A stretch of 64,000 nt of DNA from JAGXRK01 sp963804005 (GTDB lineage Bacteria; Bacteroidota; Ignavibacteria; Ignavibacteriales; Ignavibacteriaceae), in contig CAWDOP010000013.1 in the NCBI GenBank assembly GCA_963804005.1, positions 62,001-126,000 on the forward strand, in the 5' to 3' direction. Under the pieces are notes generated by a model that ran no database searches, had not been told where the DNA came from, and saw nothing but the letters and a program-made list of their open reading frames with translations. The position numbers and the translations under genes were made by a program. Within the stretch, counting starts at the first letter, position 1, and each line of letters starts with the position of its first letter. Positions 26,764 to 37,281 of the stretch are shown piece after piece.

Positions 26764-26945
26764 TTTATGTCCTGATAATTCTTGATCAAAAAAAATAATT
26801 TATATCACGATGGACTATGCGTCCATTTATGTATAATAGTGATGCAAAAGATATGAAAAATATTTTTTATATACAGTCTATTTTATTATAAATCACTGCA
26901 GTATTTTTGAAATGAGATAAACTAAAAAGAATAAAAGGAAATAAG

Positions 26946-28412
26946 ATGATAAGACAGATAAGTGTTTTTATTCCTTTTGGTGACCAAAAGGAAAACGATA
27001 AAACAATTCAAAGGTTAAATTCAAATCCATTAGTAAAAGAAATTTTTCTTGTTTCATCTGAAGAAGTAGGATATTCTTATGAAAATGCTAGTATAATTCA
27101 AAGTAACTTTTTCAAGAGCAGTAAAACCGTTGAATTAATTGCTAAACATTCCAATTCAAAATTTACATTGATCATTCAAAGCGATAAAACAATAAATCCA
27201 GGCAAATTTTCTCTTGAAAGATTTGTCCAGGTTGCTGAAAGTACATCAGCAGGATTAGTTTATTCTGATTATTATGAAGAAGAAAAGGGAAGTTTACAAA
27301 TACATCCTGTTATAGATTATCAGCAGGGAAGTTTGCGCGATGATTTTGATTTCGGTGAAGTAATTTTGTTCAGAACAGACGCAATTAAAGAAGCAGCCAA
27401 AAAAATAACAGAGAAATATAATCACGCCGGAATGTACGATCTTAGACTTAAAGTATCTCAAAAATATCCTTTAATAAGAATTCCGGAATATCTTTACACG
27501 GTTGAAGCAAAAGAAGATGTGGGCTCGGAAGAAAAACATTTCAGCTATGTTGATCCTAAGAACAGGCAAGTCCAGATTGAAATGGAAAAAGCCGTTACGC
27601 AGCATCTTAAAGATATTGGAGCATTTCTTCAGCCTACGTTTAAAGAAATAGATTTTGACAAATCAGAAAAGTTTGAGTTTGAAGCAAGTGTTATTATTCC
27701 GGTAAGAAATCGGGTAAAGACTATTGGCGATGCAATTGATTCTGTATTAAAACAAGAAACTGATTTTAAGTTCAACCTGATTGTTGTTGATAATCATTCA
27801 ACAGACGGAACAACAGAAGTAATAAAAGAAAAATCGAAAAAGAATGTTTCAGTTATTCATATAATCCCCGAAAGAAAAGATCTTGATATTGGCGGATGCT
27901 GGAATGAAGCTGTGCATCATGCAAAATGCGGAAAATTTGCCATACAATTAGACAGTGATGACATTTACGCTGATAAAAATACAATTCAAACAATAGTTGA
28001 TACTTTTCATAAAGAAAAATGTGCAATGGTAATCGGCTCTTATAATTTAACCGATATTGATCTTAACGAACTTCCACCGGGATTGATTGACCATAAAGAA
28101 TGGACAGATGACAATGGACCAAACAACGTTTTAAGAATAAACGGACTCGGCGCACCGAGAGCTTTTTATACACCTGTCTTAAGAGAGATAAAAATTCCAA
28201 ATGTGTCTTATGGTGAAGATTATGGAGTTGGTATAACTATATCAAGAGATTATAAAATCGGGAGAATCTATCATTCAATTTATCTTTGCAGACGATGGGA
28301 AGGAAATTCCGATGCAAAGCTCGATATAGTAAAAATGAACTCTAATAATCTTTATAAAGACAGATTAAGAACTTTTGAATTAAATGCAAGAGTTTTAAAA
28401 AATATTTATTAA
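26946..28412 (+). CDS. Glycosyltransferase family 2 protein, two-part
   Basis: A 488-residue cytoplasmic protein. Residues ~235-430 are a classic GT-A family 2 domain: ASVIIPVRNRVKTIGDAIDS, VVDNHSTDGTT, then QLDSDD as the DxD metal site and a late GEDYGVGI block. Residues 1-230 look like a degenerate second GT-A-like domain (ISVFIPFGDQKENDKTIQRL and a QSDKTI stretch in place of DxD). It probably transfers a sugar from a nucleotide donor to a surface glycan or lipid. ATG at 26946 follows AAAAGGAAATAAG. A perfect 12-bp palindrome and two further hairpins separate it from the receptor operon downstream. Confidence 0.8.
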   Translation: MIRQISVFIPFGDQKENDKTIQRLNSNPLVKEIFLVSSEEVGYSYENASIIQSNFFKSSKTVELIAKHSNSKFTLIIQSDKTINPGKFSLERFVQVAESTSAGLVYSDYYEEEKGSLQIHPVIDYQQGSLRDDFDFGEVILFRTDAIKEAAKKITEKYNHAGMYDLRLKVSQKYPLIRIPEYLYTVEAKEDVGSEEKHFSYVDPKNRQVQIEMEKAVTQHLKDIGAFLQPTFKEIDFDKSEKFEFEASVIIPVRNRVKTIGDAIDSVLKQETDFKFNLIVVDNHSTDGTTEVIKEKSKKNVSVIHIIPERKDLDIGGCWNEAVHHAKCGKFAIQLDSDDIYADKNTIQTIVDTFHKEKCAMVIGSYNLTDIDLNELPPGLIDHKEWTDDNGPNNVLRINGLGAPRAFYTPVLREIKIPNVSYGEDYGVGITISRDYKIGRIYHSIYLCRRWEGNSDAKLDIVKMNSNNLYKDRLRTFELNARVLKNIY

Positions 28413-28492
28413 ATAAAGGTTTTTTTGCTAATTATTAAATATTGTTGGTTTATTGACTTTAACAGTGGAATTAATTACTTTTTTATGTGAAA

Positions 28493-28522
28493 AATTTAAT
28501 CAATTTGATAATTGATTAAATT
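28493..28522. promoter_or_regulatory. 12-bp perfect palindrome upstream of the receptor operon
   Basis: AATTTAATCAAT-TTGATA-ATTGATTAAATT, a perfect inverted repeat with a six-base spacer, 92 bases before the receptor start codon. It could be an operator for a dimeric regulator or a weak terminator of the glycosyltransferase gene; the lack of G+C in the stem argues against a terminator. Confidence 0.45.
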
Positions 28523-28541
28523 AAATAATTGTTGATAAAAC

Positions 28542-28585
28542 GAGTGGAGTAACCACTCAATATCGAATATTCCCGCTATATTCGA
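28542..28585 (+). promoter_or_regulatory. Two leader hairpins before the receptor gene
   Basis: GAGTGG-AGTAA-CCACTC (28542-28558) is followed four bases later by TCGAATAT-TCCCGCT-ATATTCGA (28563-28585). Both lie between the AT palindrome and the AGGAG ribosome-binding site, so they would form in the 5' leader of the operon mRNA. Function not known. Confidence 0.45.
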
Positions 28586-28613
28586 GACTAGTTTATATAG
28601 GAGTTAAGGGATT

Positions 28614-31600
28614 ATGAAAAAATTGCTACTCTTTTTTCTATTAACCACACTTTTCATTTCTATACCTGTTTTTTCTCAAGTCGGAAAAATTAATGGTGTT
28701 ATTCGGGATGCACAGACAGGGGAAGCTCTTATCGGAGCCAACATCATTGTTGAAGGAACAACTATAGGTGCTGCCACAAATGTTGATGGCTTTTACGTAA
28801 TAACAAATGTTCCTCCCGGAACCTTCAACCTAAGAGCATCTATGGTTGGTTACACGCAGCAGGTAATTCAGAATGTTAGGATTATCATCGATTTAACAAC
28901 TGAAATAAATGTCAATCTTTCATCTGAAACAATTGGTATTGAGGAAGTTGTGGTTATTGCGACAATACCCGTTGTTCGTCAGGACGTTTCCTCAAGTGTT
29001 GTAAACCTTAACATAAAGGAAATTGAAAATCTTCCCGTTGTTAGTGTTAGCCGTGTAATCGGGCTTCAGGCCGGTGTGCAGGGTTTAACGGTAAGAGGTG
29101 GTGCAAGTGATCAAACTGCATTTGTTGTCAACGGTATTACGCTTCGTGATGAAAGAGATAACACGCCTTATACAGGAATAAGCTTTACTTCGATTGAAGA
29201 ATTGCAGATTCAAACAGGCGGTTTCAATGCTGAATATGGAAACATCAGATCAGGTCTTATTAATGTAGTTACTAAAGAGGGTAAGAAAGACAAATATAAT
29301 TTTTCAATGCTTGGTAGATATAGACCGCAAGGGAGAAAACATTTTGGTGATGCCGCTAACTCTGTCAATTCTTATTGGATCAGACCATATGTTGATGATG
29401 ATGTTGCTTGGACCGGGACAGATAATGGTAATTGGGATATCTACACAATAAGACAATATCAAAATTTTATAGGGGGTTGGAATAAAGTCTCGGAAACCTT
29501 ACTGGGCGATGACAATCCAAATAATGACTTAACCCCAGAAGCAGCTCAGAGATTATTCTTATGGCAGCATAGAAAGCAGTTGGATATTGATGATTATGAT
29601 TATGATCTTGATATGAGTTTTAGTGGACCCGTACCTTACGGTGAGGAACTAGGTAACTTAAGATTTGCAACGTCATATCGTCAATCGAGAAGTATGTATT
29701 TTATACCTCTTTCCGATGACGCATATAGAGATTACAATGGAACATTAAAGATTACTTCTGATGTTGGTCAGGGTATGAAACTTTCTGTTGAAGGTTTAAT
29801 TGGTAAACAAACAGGTACAAACTCCAGCCGTTCTGGTGGACCAGGATTATATACGTCTTCTTCCGGTATTGCAGAGGATATCGATGTTAGGGCAGGTGCT
29901 AGTTATTTAGATGCCAGAATATATTCTACAGATTATTGGAACCCATCTACGATTTATACAAATATGCAAGGTTTCAAATTTACACATGCAGTTAGTTCAA
30001 ATACTTTTTATGAAGTAATTGGAAGCCGCGTTGCTTTTGAATATTCTACCAATCCGGGTTCTCCGAGATATGATTATGAATATGATGAAAATGGTGTAAT
30101 TACAGGTTTTTCAGATGTAACTGATACTTCAGCTGGTGTTTTCATTGGCGGAATATTCTACGACATGGCTCCTTTCGGATATTATAGTGGAGCTGGTGGC
30201 GGTATTGGTTCTACTATGAATATGGGACTTGGTTATAGCAACTCAAGAGACTCGAGCAGACTGAATACTTACACTTTAAGATTCGATTACGCCAGCCAGG
30301 TTGATAAAAATAATTATGTAAAAACAGGTTTCGAATTTATATATACTGAAAATCTGGTAAACTATGCGTTGATTGAACCATCTTTACCAACAAGCAATTC
30401 AATTTCTTCCTGGTCAAAGTTCCCTATAAAATTAGGATTATATGCTCAGGATAAATTAGAATTCGAAGGTATGATTGCTAACTTAGGATTAAGATTAGAT
30501 ATTTCGGATCCGGGTGGTGATTGGTATGTATTTGATCATTATAACTCCGCTCTTTCAGGAGCCGAAACAGCTAATATAGATGTTCTTCTTGAAAAGGAAC
30601 CTGTTAAGACTCAGGTTAATCTGAGTCCCCGACTCGGCATTGCTTTCCCAATATCAGTTAATAGCAAACTTTACTTTAATTATGGTCATTTCAGATCGTC
30701 ACCCGCTCCTGAAAATTTATTCTTACTCAGGCTTAGCTCGGCATTCCAGAATGTAACCAGAATAGCAGATCCTTCTGTTGATCTTCCTAAAACCATTGCT
30801 TATGAATTAGGCTTTGAACAAAACTTATTTGATCAGTTTTTATTGGGCATTAAGGGCTATTATAAAGATGTTACTAATCAGCCCAGATTAGTAAGATATA
30901 CAAGCCGTGATAACAGTGTGAATTATCAGATTAATGAACCCAATAACTATGCAGATATCCGCGGCTTTGAAATTGATTTAAGAAAAAACAGGGGTGAATG
31001 GGTAACAGGCTTCATAAATTATACTTACATGGTAACGAGCTATGGATATTTTGGCTTGGGTTCATATCCTGAAAATCCAGCATCGCTAAGAGAGATTGAA
31101 AGCAACACACGTGCTCTGTATCAGGAAAAACCTGTTCCACAGCCTTATGCAAGAGCAAGTATAGATTTCTTTTCACCTGTTGGTTGGGGTCCTGAGTTAG
31201 GTGGAATTAAAATTTTAGATCAGCTGAGATTAAACATTCTAGCTAACTGGTCTTCCGGCAGATATTTTTCATGGACTGGTCCTGGAGGCACCATACCCGG
31301 CCATGAATATAATATTCAGTGGGCAGATTTCTTTAATGTTGATCTTCGACTAAGTAAAACACTCAATTTAGGTCCTGTTGATCTCGAGTTATTCATGGAT
31401 GTTATAAATGTATTTAACATTAAGTATATGAGTTACAGAGCCGGTTTCGTTGATGGAAACGACTGGGACTATTATATGAAGTCGCTGCATCTTCCTGAGT
31501 ATTTTACTAACGAATTTGGTTATGGTAATATTCCCGGCGACGATGCACCCGGTATTTACAGAGATAGCGATACTCCGTACCAGCCATTAGAATATGCAAG

Positions 31601-31826
31601 AGATATCAGTTTGGTTACTAGTCCGAATCAGATTGCATATTACTATGATGCCCTTTCAGGCACATATTTTCAATGGAGCGGTGATGAATGGTCGCAGGTT
31701 AGTGATTCCAGAATTGAAGAAGTCCTTGATACAAAAGCCTATATTGATATGCCTAATTTGCATTATACAGCTTTCCTCAATCCAAGAGACTTTTATTTTG
31801 GACTAAAATTCAATATTAATTTATAG
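28614..31826 (+). CDS. TonB-dependent outer-membrane receptor (SusC/OmpA-type carboxypeptidase-like N-terminus)
   Basis: A 1070-residue outer-membrane receptor with a signal peptide (residues 1-22). A carboxypeptidase-regulatory-like domain comes first (GKINGVIRDAQTGEALIGAN to about residue 110), then the plug (NLPVVSVSRVIGLQAGV, TVRGGASDQTAFVVNGI, GFNAEYGNIRSGLINVVTKEG) and a long beta-barrel. The N-terminal domain is typical of Bacteroidota-group receptors. No SusD-type partner follows; instead there is a chain of secreted and lipid-anchored proteins. It is the first gene of an apparent six-gene operon that ends at the terminator at 38616-38648. The start has AGGAG/AAGGG upstream. The imported substrate is unknown. 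Confidence 0.85.
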   Translation: MKKLLLFFLLTTLFISIPVFSQVGKINGVIRDAQTGEALIGANIIVEGTTIGAATNVDGFYVITNVPPGTFNLRASMVGYTQQVIQNVRIIIDLTTEINVNLSSETIGIEEVVVIATIPVVRQDVSSSVVNLNIKEIENLPVVSVSRVIGLQAGVQGLTVRGGASDQTAFVVNGITLRDERDNTPYTGISFTSIEELQIQTGGFNAEYGNIRSGLINVVTKEGKKDKYNFSMLGRYRPQGRKHFGDAANSVNSYWIRPYVDDDVAWTGTDNGNWDIYTIRQYQNFIGGWNKVSETLLGDDNPNNDLTPEAAQRLFLWQHRKQLDIDDYDYDLDMSFSGPVPYGEELGNLRFATSYRQSRSMYFIPLSDDAYRDYNGTLKITSDVGQGMKLSVEGLIGKQTGTNSSRSGGPGLYTSSSGIAEDIDVRAGASYLDARIYSTDYWNPSTIYTNMQGFKFTHAVSSNTFYEVIGSRVAFEYSTNPGSPRYDYEYDENGVITGFSDVTDTSAGVFIGGIFYDMAPFGYYSGAGGGIGSTMNMGLGYSNSRDSSRLNTYTLRFDYASQVDKNNYVKTGFEFIYTENLVNYALIEPSLPTSNSISSWSKFPIKLGLYAQDKLEFEGMIANLGLRLDISDPGGDWYVFDHYNSALSGAETANIDVLLEKEPVKTQVNLSPRLGIAFPISVNSKLYFNYGHFRSSPAPENLFLLRLSSAFQNVTRIADPSVDLPKTIAYELGFEQNLFDQFLLGIKGYYKDVTNQPRLVRYTSRDNSVNYQINEPNNYADIRGFEIDLRKNRGEWVTGFINYTYMVTSYGYFGLGSYPENPASLREIESNTRALYQEKPVPQPYARASIDFFSPVGWGPELGGIKILDQLRLNILANWSSGRYFSWTGPGGTIPGHEYNIQWADFFNVDLRLSKTLNLGPVDLELFMDVINVFNIKYMSYRAGFVDGNDWDYYMKSLHLPEYFTNEFGYGNIPGDDAPGIYRDSDTPYQPLEYARDISLVTSPNQIAYYYDALSGTYFQWSGDEWSQVSDSRIEEVLDTKAYIDMPNLHYTAFLNPRDFYFGLKFNINL

Positions 31827-31856
31827 TAATAGTCAGAATTTATAACCGAGGCAATA

Positions 31857-33930
31857 ATGAGACTAAAATTAGTAAATAAAGTGATTTTCAATTTCATTGC
31901 GATTTCAGTTTTAAGCTTACTGCTATTTAATCCTGAGTCAAAAGCACAATATAAAAATGTGTGGATGTCTGTTGGTTCTCTGCATAACTGGTATTCTGAA
32001 ATTGGCTGTGAAATAGAAGAAGGTTTTGTTGTAAGACAACAATACGGTATGCAGTGGCCTGCAATTTATCGCTATCAGGATATGCAGGCTGCGAGAGGTT
32101 TATGGATTGGTGCCAAAAATTTTACTGATGAAGAAGGCAGGAATTTTACATATAAAGTTGTAACGGTTGGGCCAAGAAATCCAGCATTTTTTGCAGTTTA
32201 TCCTGTCAAAATGGAAATGATTGGAAAGTTTGTGCCTACTGCCGTTTCTGTTGATGGCAATTTATCGTATCAGAAAGATGTAGTCTTTACTGAAGAATTT
32301 GATCCTGATTTGATTGCTGATAGAATGATACATAATGTGATTAATACCCAGCTTGGCGTTACAATGGATAGAAAAATATTCCAGTTTGGTCATCCTCAGA
32401 ATGATAATTACATTGTGTACGAATACACATTTACAAACACAGGCAATACTGATGCCGATGATGATATCGAATTGCCCAGTAATTCAATTCAGGATATGTA
32501 TGCATTCTGGACTTTCAGAAATGCTGTTAACCAATCGACCAGGTATGTATTTGGTAATAATACTGGTTGGGGTGTCAATACTATGAATGATGCAAGAGGT
32601 GACGGACCGATTAATTCTGCTGCTGATCCACCCGATGAAAATTTTAGAGCAATGTTTTCCTGGCACGGATATTATCCTGATAAAGGAGTTAACTTACGAC
32701 AACATAGGCGGACCGATCTGGGATTTGAAAGCAGATGCACTTACTTATAATGCACCCGACGATACGATCGGAAGATTAGGAGGGGCTCAATTTCTTGGTA
32801 CTGTTACACTTCATGCCGATGTATCTGCCACAGATAAATCTGATGATCAGTCACAGCCGTCAACAACTTTCTGGTGTGATAGTGATAATAATGAGTTTCA
32901 AGCTGGTGATAATGCTCTTAATGCAGAAGAGATGTCCACGAAGTACAATGATTTTATGTCTATTGGTCATCAAACTCCAAGACACGCATTACTTGTAGAG
33001 CCAAGTGGCGATTTTGCAACACAAACTTCTAATGCAAATGTATTTGCTCCCACATCCGGTGGTACTTCTTATAATGTTGCTTATGGTCCTTATACTTTAG
33101 CTTTCGGTGAAAGCATACGTATAGTTGTTGCTGAAGCTGCAGCCGGTATGAGCAGAGAAGAACAAATAAGAATTGGTAAACTTTTTAAGGCAGGAACTAT
33201 GACTGCTTTAGCTAAAAATACTGAAGTTATTAATCAGGGACGTGATTCGTTGTTCAATACTTTCAGAAATGCTATTTCTAATTTTCAGTCGGGTTGGAAT
33301 ATTCCGCAGCCTCCAAGACCACCGGTTACTTTTGATATTAACTCTGGTGGTGATAGAATATCATTAAGCTGGACACTGGATGGTTCAGATCCAAATCCAC
33401 CTGTTGGTTTTAAGGTCTATAGGGCTCTTGGAGATTATGATAAAGATTACGAATTGATCACCACTTTAGGAGCGGGAGCAACTAGCTACGATGATCTTAC
33501 TCTGGTTAGAGGATTTAATTATTTCTATTATATGGTATGTGTTGGTTCAGACGGATTGGAAAGCAGCAGATATTATACTCAAGCTTATGATCCGGCAAAT
33601 CTTAAAAGACCCGCCGGCAAGAGTTTAAGTGATATTAGAATAGTACCTAATCCATTTATAGTAAATTCTCCCGGTCAATTAGCTTTTCCGGGTACATTGG
33701 ATTATGATAAAATTGCTTTTTATAATATTCCCGGCAATTGTACTATAAGTATTTATACAGAATTAGGTGAATTAATAAAAACCATAGAACACACGGACGG
33801 AAGCGGTGATGAATTCTGGTATTCAGTTACTTCTTCCAATCAGATAGTTGTTAGCGGCATTTACATTGCTGTTATCACAGATAATAGTACCGGTGATAAG
33901 CATATAGCAAAATTTGCTGTAATAAGGTAG
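31857..33930 (+). pseudogene. Secreted protein with fibronectin-like and FlgD/sorting-like C-terminus, broken by one frameshift
   Basis: Two frames together make one protein of about 690 residues. The first (from 31857, signal peptide FIAISVLSLLLFNPESKAQ) reads to about 32693 (HGYYPDKGVN); the continuation YDNIGGPIWDLKADAL is found in another frame up to 33930. Dropping one T of the AACTTAC word at 32691-32697 joins them smoothly. The N-terminal part has no recognised domain. Near the C-terminus are a fibronectin III-like domain (GGDRISLSWTLDGSDPNPP ... GFKVYRA) and a final region with IRIVPNPFIV and FYNIPGNCTISIYTELGELI, like FlgD/type IX sorting modules. It is the second gene of the receptor operon. 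The break may be a real mutation or an assembly indel. Confidence 0.75.
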
Positions 33931-33971
33931 GTTAAAATGTTTTTAATATCTCAGTTAAAAAGGCTATTAAA

Positions 33972-34883
33972 ATGAAAAATATTTTATTATCAATTTTTGG
34001 AATAGCGATCCTTCTTTTAACCGGTTGTGATTATTTTGAGAACAGCGATACTCTTGATAGCACAACGGTTGAAATAAATATTTCCGGTTTACCCGCTATT
34101 CCTGATTCAATGACATATGTTGCCTGGTTTGATAATGAAGACAGTAAAATCGATTCAGTAAAGATACATTCTGCTGATGCCGTTGACGGCAAATTCTATT
34201 ATAAATCTGAAATGCTGCTTAGTGATATCCAGCAAGCGCAGTTATTCTGGCTTACAATTGAAGAAGAAAACGCGGTGAATGATTCAACATTTAATATCAG
34301 CAATCGGATAGTTCTTGGTGGCAGATTTGCATTAGGCGGATGTAATTTAGCCATTGGAGAAAAGGCTCTTTCCTTCGATAATTACTCCGTTACTTTTAAT
34401 TTATTAACGCCTACCGATGGACCAAATCTGAATGAAACTAGTGGAGTTTGGTTTGTTGAAATAGATACGGCAGGCGAATTCTCTACAGGATTAAATATAC
34501 CGGAATTATACGGTGGCTGGATTTATGAAGGATGGGTTGAGGTCAACGGTGAGTATCTCTCAACAGGCAGATTTGAAAGTACTGTGGGTGCCGACCTTAG
34601 CAAATTATACGGTGAATCCGGAACCGGACTTCCTTATCCTGGCGAGGATTTCCTGACAAATGCACCGCAGGATGTAACATTCCCGCTTGATCTGTCAGGT
34701 AAAATGATTTACATAAGTGCTGAACTTAATGATGGCAGAAATTATGGTACAGCTCCTTATATCATTCTGTTTGAAGCCACTGTTCCGGTTAATGCTGAAA
34801 CAAGAGTTGCATACGAAATGGTAAATGCTGTTCCTAATCTACCATTTGGTAATGCTGTTATTAAAGTAGATTTAGTTAAGTAA
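33972..34883 (+). CDS. Hypothetical lipoprotein of the receptor operon
   Basis: A 303-residue protein with a lipobox LLTGC (Cys19) after a short hydrophobic signal, so it is lipid-anchored. No known domain was recognised. The sequence is rich in beta-strand-like segments, with blocks such as VEINISGLPAIPDSMTYVAW and GGWIYEGWVEVNGEYLSTGRF that suggest a repeat of two related beta-sandwich domains, the second with an anti-sigma-factor-like 'GWVYEGWV' pattern seen in secreted proteins. It lies between the frameshifted secreted protein and the PorV-like barrel and is probably co-transcribed with them. Confidence 0.65.
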   Translation: MKNILLSIFGIAILLLTGCDYFENSDTLDSTTVEINISGLPAIPDSMTYVAWFDNEDSKIDSVKIHSADAVDGKFYYKSEMLLSDIQQAQLFWLTIEEENAVNDSTFNISNRIVLGGRFALGGCNLAIGEKALSFDNYSVTFNLLTPTDGPNLNETSGVWFVEIDTAGEFSTGLNIPELYGGWIYEGWVEVNGEYLSTGRFESTVGADLSKLYGESGTGLPYPGEDFLTNAPQDVTFPLDLSGKMIYISAELNDGRNYGTAPYIILFEATVPVNAETRVAYEMVNAVPNLPFGNAVIKVDLVK

Positions 34884-34930
34884 ATGAATGAAGTCATTCG
34901 TGTAAAATTAGAAAAGAAATAGGTATTTAC

Positions 34931-35944
34931 ATGAAAAAAATTAGTTTACTATTAGTTGTTATAATCCTTGCTGCTGTTGTTCATAATGATGTAATAGCTC
35001 AGGAGAATCAAAAACTTGCTCAAGCAGGTTTGAAGTTCCTAAGTGTATCGCTCGATCCGCGTTCAAGCGGTATGAGTGATGCTGTAACTTCCCTGATGGC
35101 AAATTCAACATCGATGCTCTATAATCCTTCTACTATGGCTGAGATGCAGGGAATAAGCGACTTCTCATTCGGAACCACCAGATGGATTGCGGATATCAAT
35201 TACATTTATGGAACTGCAGCTCTGAATCTGTTTGATGGAGATTATGGAATATTCGGTTTGTCATTAGTTGCCGTTGATTACGGTGAATTTTTAGGAACCA
35301 TTGTTGCTCCTACTGATGACGGATATCTTGACGTAGGAACCTTCAAGCCAACTGCTATGGCATTTGGAATAGGATATGCAAAAAAACTATCCGAAAAATT
35401 TATGGTTGGCGGTAATATTAAATATGTCCGTCAATCGATGGGAACTGCAGTTGTTGGTTTTGATCCTACGGGCGGAAGAGAGGTTGAAGATTTCAAAGTT
35501 GATGCAGCTGCTTTTGATTTTGGTATTCTGTACCATACCGGATTTAAGAGTCTTAATTTCGGAATGAGCATTCGCAACTTTTCTACCGAGATTAGATACA
35601 AAGATGAAGGATTTCAGCTTCCATTAACATTTCGTATCGGTATGTCAATCAATGCTATGGATTTAACCAGTATCGATCCGGATATGCACTCGCTTCTGGT
35701 TGCTGCTGATGCTTCTCATTTAAGGGATTATCCTGAGCAGGTATCACTGGGTTTGGAATATACCTTTATGAAAACTTTTTCTGTACGAAGTGGATATACA
35801 TTTCCTACAGATGAGCAGGAATTCAGTGCCGGTGTAGGTTTCAGACAGCATTTTTCAGATTTCAAATTTGCAGTTGATTATTCTTATACTCCGTTTGGAA
35901 TATTCAGCGATGTTCATAGAGTATCAATCAATATTGGTTATTAA
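34931..35944 (+). CDS. PorV/PorQ-family outer-membrane protein
   Basis: A 337-residue outer-membrane barrel protein with a signal peptide (1-23). The N-terminal block QAGLKFLSVSLDPRSSGMSDAVTSL and then SMLYNPSTMAEM is the typical start of the PorV/PorQ and UPF0164 families. Alternating hydrophobic strands continue to the end (VHRVSINIGY). PorV in type IX secretion carries cargo proteins from the translocon to the attachment complex; other members have been linked to fatty-acid-type transporters. Its presence in an operon with a sorting-domain protein (37282-38592) makes a role in the secretion or anchoring of those proteins an inference worth noting. Confidence 0.8.
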   Translation: MKKISLLLVVIILAAVVHNDVIAQENQKLAQAGLKFLSVSLDPRSSGMSDAVTSLMANSTSMLYNPSTMAEMQGISDFSFGTTRWIADINYIYGTAALNLFDGDYGIFGLSLVAVDYGEFLGTIVAPTDDGYLDVGTFKPTAMAFGIGYAKKLSEKFMVGGNIKYVRQSMGTAVVGFDPTGGREVEDFKVDAAAFDFGILYHTGFKSLNFGMSIRNFSTEIRYKDEGFQLPLTFRIGMSINAMDLTSIDPDMHSLLVAADASHLRDYPEQVSLGLEYTFMKTFSVRSGYTFPTDEQEFSAGVGFRQHFSDFKFAVDYSYTPFGIFSDVHRVSINIGY

Positions 35945-35966
35945 TCATTTTATCATAGAGAAGAAC

Positions 35967-37214
35967 ATGATGAAAAAGTTTTACAAATTCAGTCATTTTA
36001 TTTTTAGCATCAGTTTAATATTCATAATCGGTTGTGGCGATGATCCAGATCCTGGTTTATTCCCGACTTACGTTAGTGAAGATAAACCTGCGCCGATCAT
36101 TAGTTCCATTGATTCTGATAAGGAAGCTTTGGCCGGAATAACAATTATAACATTGAATGGACAAAATTTTTCTGCAAATCCTGATGAAAACCGCGTCTAT
36201 TTTAATGGAGTAAGAGGAGAAACTATTAGCTCAACTACAACCAGTGTTCTTGTAAAAGTTCCCTTGGTTGTTGGAGATTCAGTTCAGGTTAAAGTATCTA
36301 CCTTTAAAGTAGAAAATTTCAGTAATGTTTTTATTTACAAGATTCTCGCAGGAGTGGAGGAGTATTATCCATTTACTCCTAACGACGGTCAGTATCCCTG
36401 GGCTATAACTTTTGATTTAGCCGGTAATATGCTTGTTTCTGTTGAAAACAAATTAGTTCCAATTAAGCCTGAATTTGCTGGAATTAAATTGGTTACTCCT
36501 CAAAGAGAATTGCAGGATTTTATCCCTAAAGGTACAGAAACAAAATGGGATGCATTAAGAATTTTTAGCAATGGTGATGTTTATGGTTCTAAAAGTATTA
36601 GAGGTATCTGGAAAATGCGAGAAGGAGTAGTACCTACGAATCAGCCCTGGGTTGCTCCAACAGCAGGAAGTTTAAAAGATTTTGATTTTGATCAAAGTAC
36701 AAATCTTTGGGCTGTCGGGGGTAATAGTTTTATATTTAAAATAAAGCAAGATTCATCTGTTACACAGTATCCCTTCGTTGCAACATTAAGAGCAGTTCGT
36801 GTCTTCCAGAATCATCTTTATGTAGCCGGTTTAAAGTCCGGAATTGAAGGAGTGTGGAAGATACCGATTAATGTATACGGTGATCTTGGAACTGAAGAGT
36901 TATATTTCAGTTTAACAGATAATTATCCGGGAGTTAAAACTAATACTATGACTTTTTCGCAGGATGGTGACTTGTTCCTTGGAACAAATAAAAATCCTGA
37001 TCCGGTTATCATAGTGCATCTAAACGGAGTATCATCTGAACTTTTATACCCGGGTGTTATTAAAGCTCGTGAGATACTTACGATGTACTGGCCCCAGGGG
37101 AATAATTTGTTTATGACAAGGGCAGAATACAAAGACGGTCTTACAGTTATATATAATCAAACTGTATTCCGGATTGATATTCAAAAACCCGGTGCTGTTT
37201 ACTATAATCAATAA
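35967..37214 (+). CDS. IPT/TIG-domain lipoprotein with beta-propeller
   Basis: A 415-residue lipoprotein. I use the ATG at 35967 (second ATG at 35970): it directly gives a signal peptide and lipobox FIIGC, whereas the frame opens earlier inside the preceding barrel gene. An IPT/TIG immunoglobulin-like domain follows (PAPIISSIDSDKEALAGITI, NGQNFSANPDENRVYFNG), and then residues ~130-415 read like an NHL/SMP-30-style propeller (PWAITFDLAGNMLVSVENK, FDFDQSTNLWAVGGNS, TMTFSQDGDLFLGTNK). IPT domains commonly occur in surface glycan-binding lipoproteins next to TonB receptors. Here that suggests a ligand-binding partner of the receptor at 28614; this is inference. Confidence 0.75.
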   Translation: MMKKFYKFSHFIFSISLIFIIGCGDDPDPGLFPTYVSEDKPAPIISSIDSDKEALAGITIITLNGQNFSANPDENRVYFNGVRGETISSTTTSVLVKVPLVVGDSVQVKVSTFKVENFSNVFIYKILAGVEEYYPFTPNDGQYPWAITFDLAGNMLVSVENKLVPIKPEFAGIKLVTPQRELQDFIPKGTETKWDALRIFSNGDVYGSKSIRGIWKMREGVVPTNQPWVAPTAGSLKDFDFDQSTNLWAVGGNSFIFKIKQDSSVTQYPFVATLRAVRVFQNHLYVAGLKSGIEGVWKIPINVYGDLGTEELYFSLTDNYPGVKTNTMTFSQDGDLFLGTNKNPDPVIIVHLNGVSSELLYPGVIKAREILTMYWPQGNNLFMTRAEYKDGLTVIYNQTVFRIDIQKPGAVYYNQ

Positions 37215-37281
37215 AATAAAATAATTATATTTAGTCTGGAATGACTAATCAAATAATCACAATAAATAAGGAGAACTTGGT

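Noticed and set aside
32685..32700. Programmed ribosomal frameshift in the receptor-operon secreted protein
   Set aside because: There is no slippery heptamer, no shift-type stop codon or downstream structure at the site; a one-base indel is simpler.
35868..35966. Start of the IPT lipoprotein inside the PorV-like gene
   Set aside because: The ATG at 35967 gives an immediate signal peptide and lipobox; the upstream codons only reflect an open frame over the preceding gene.
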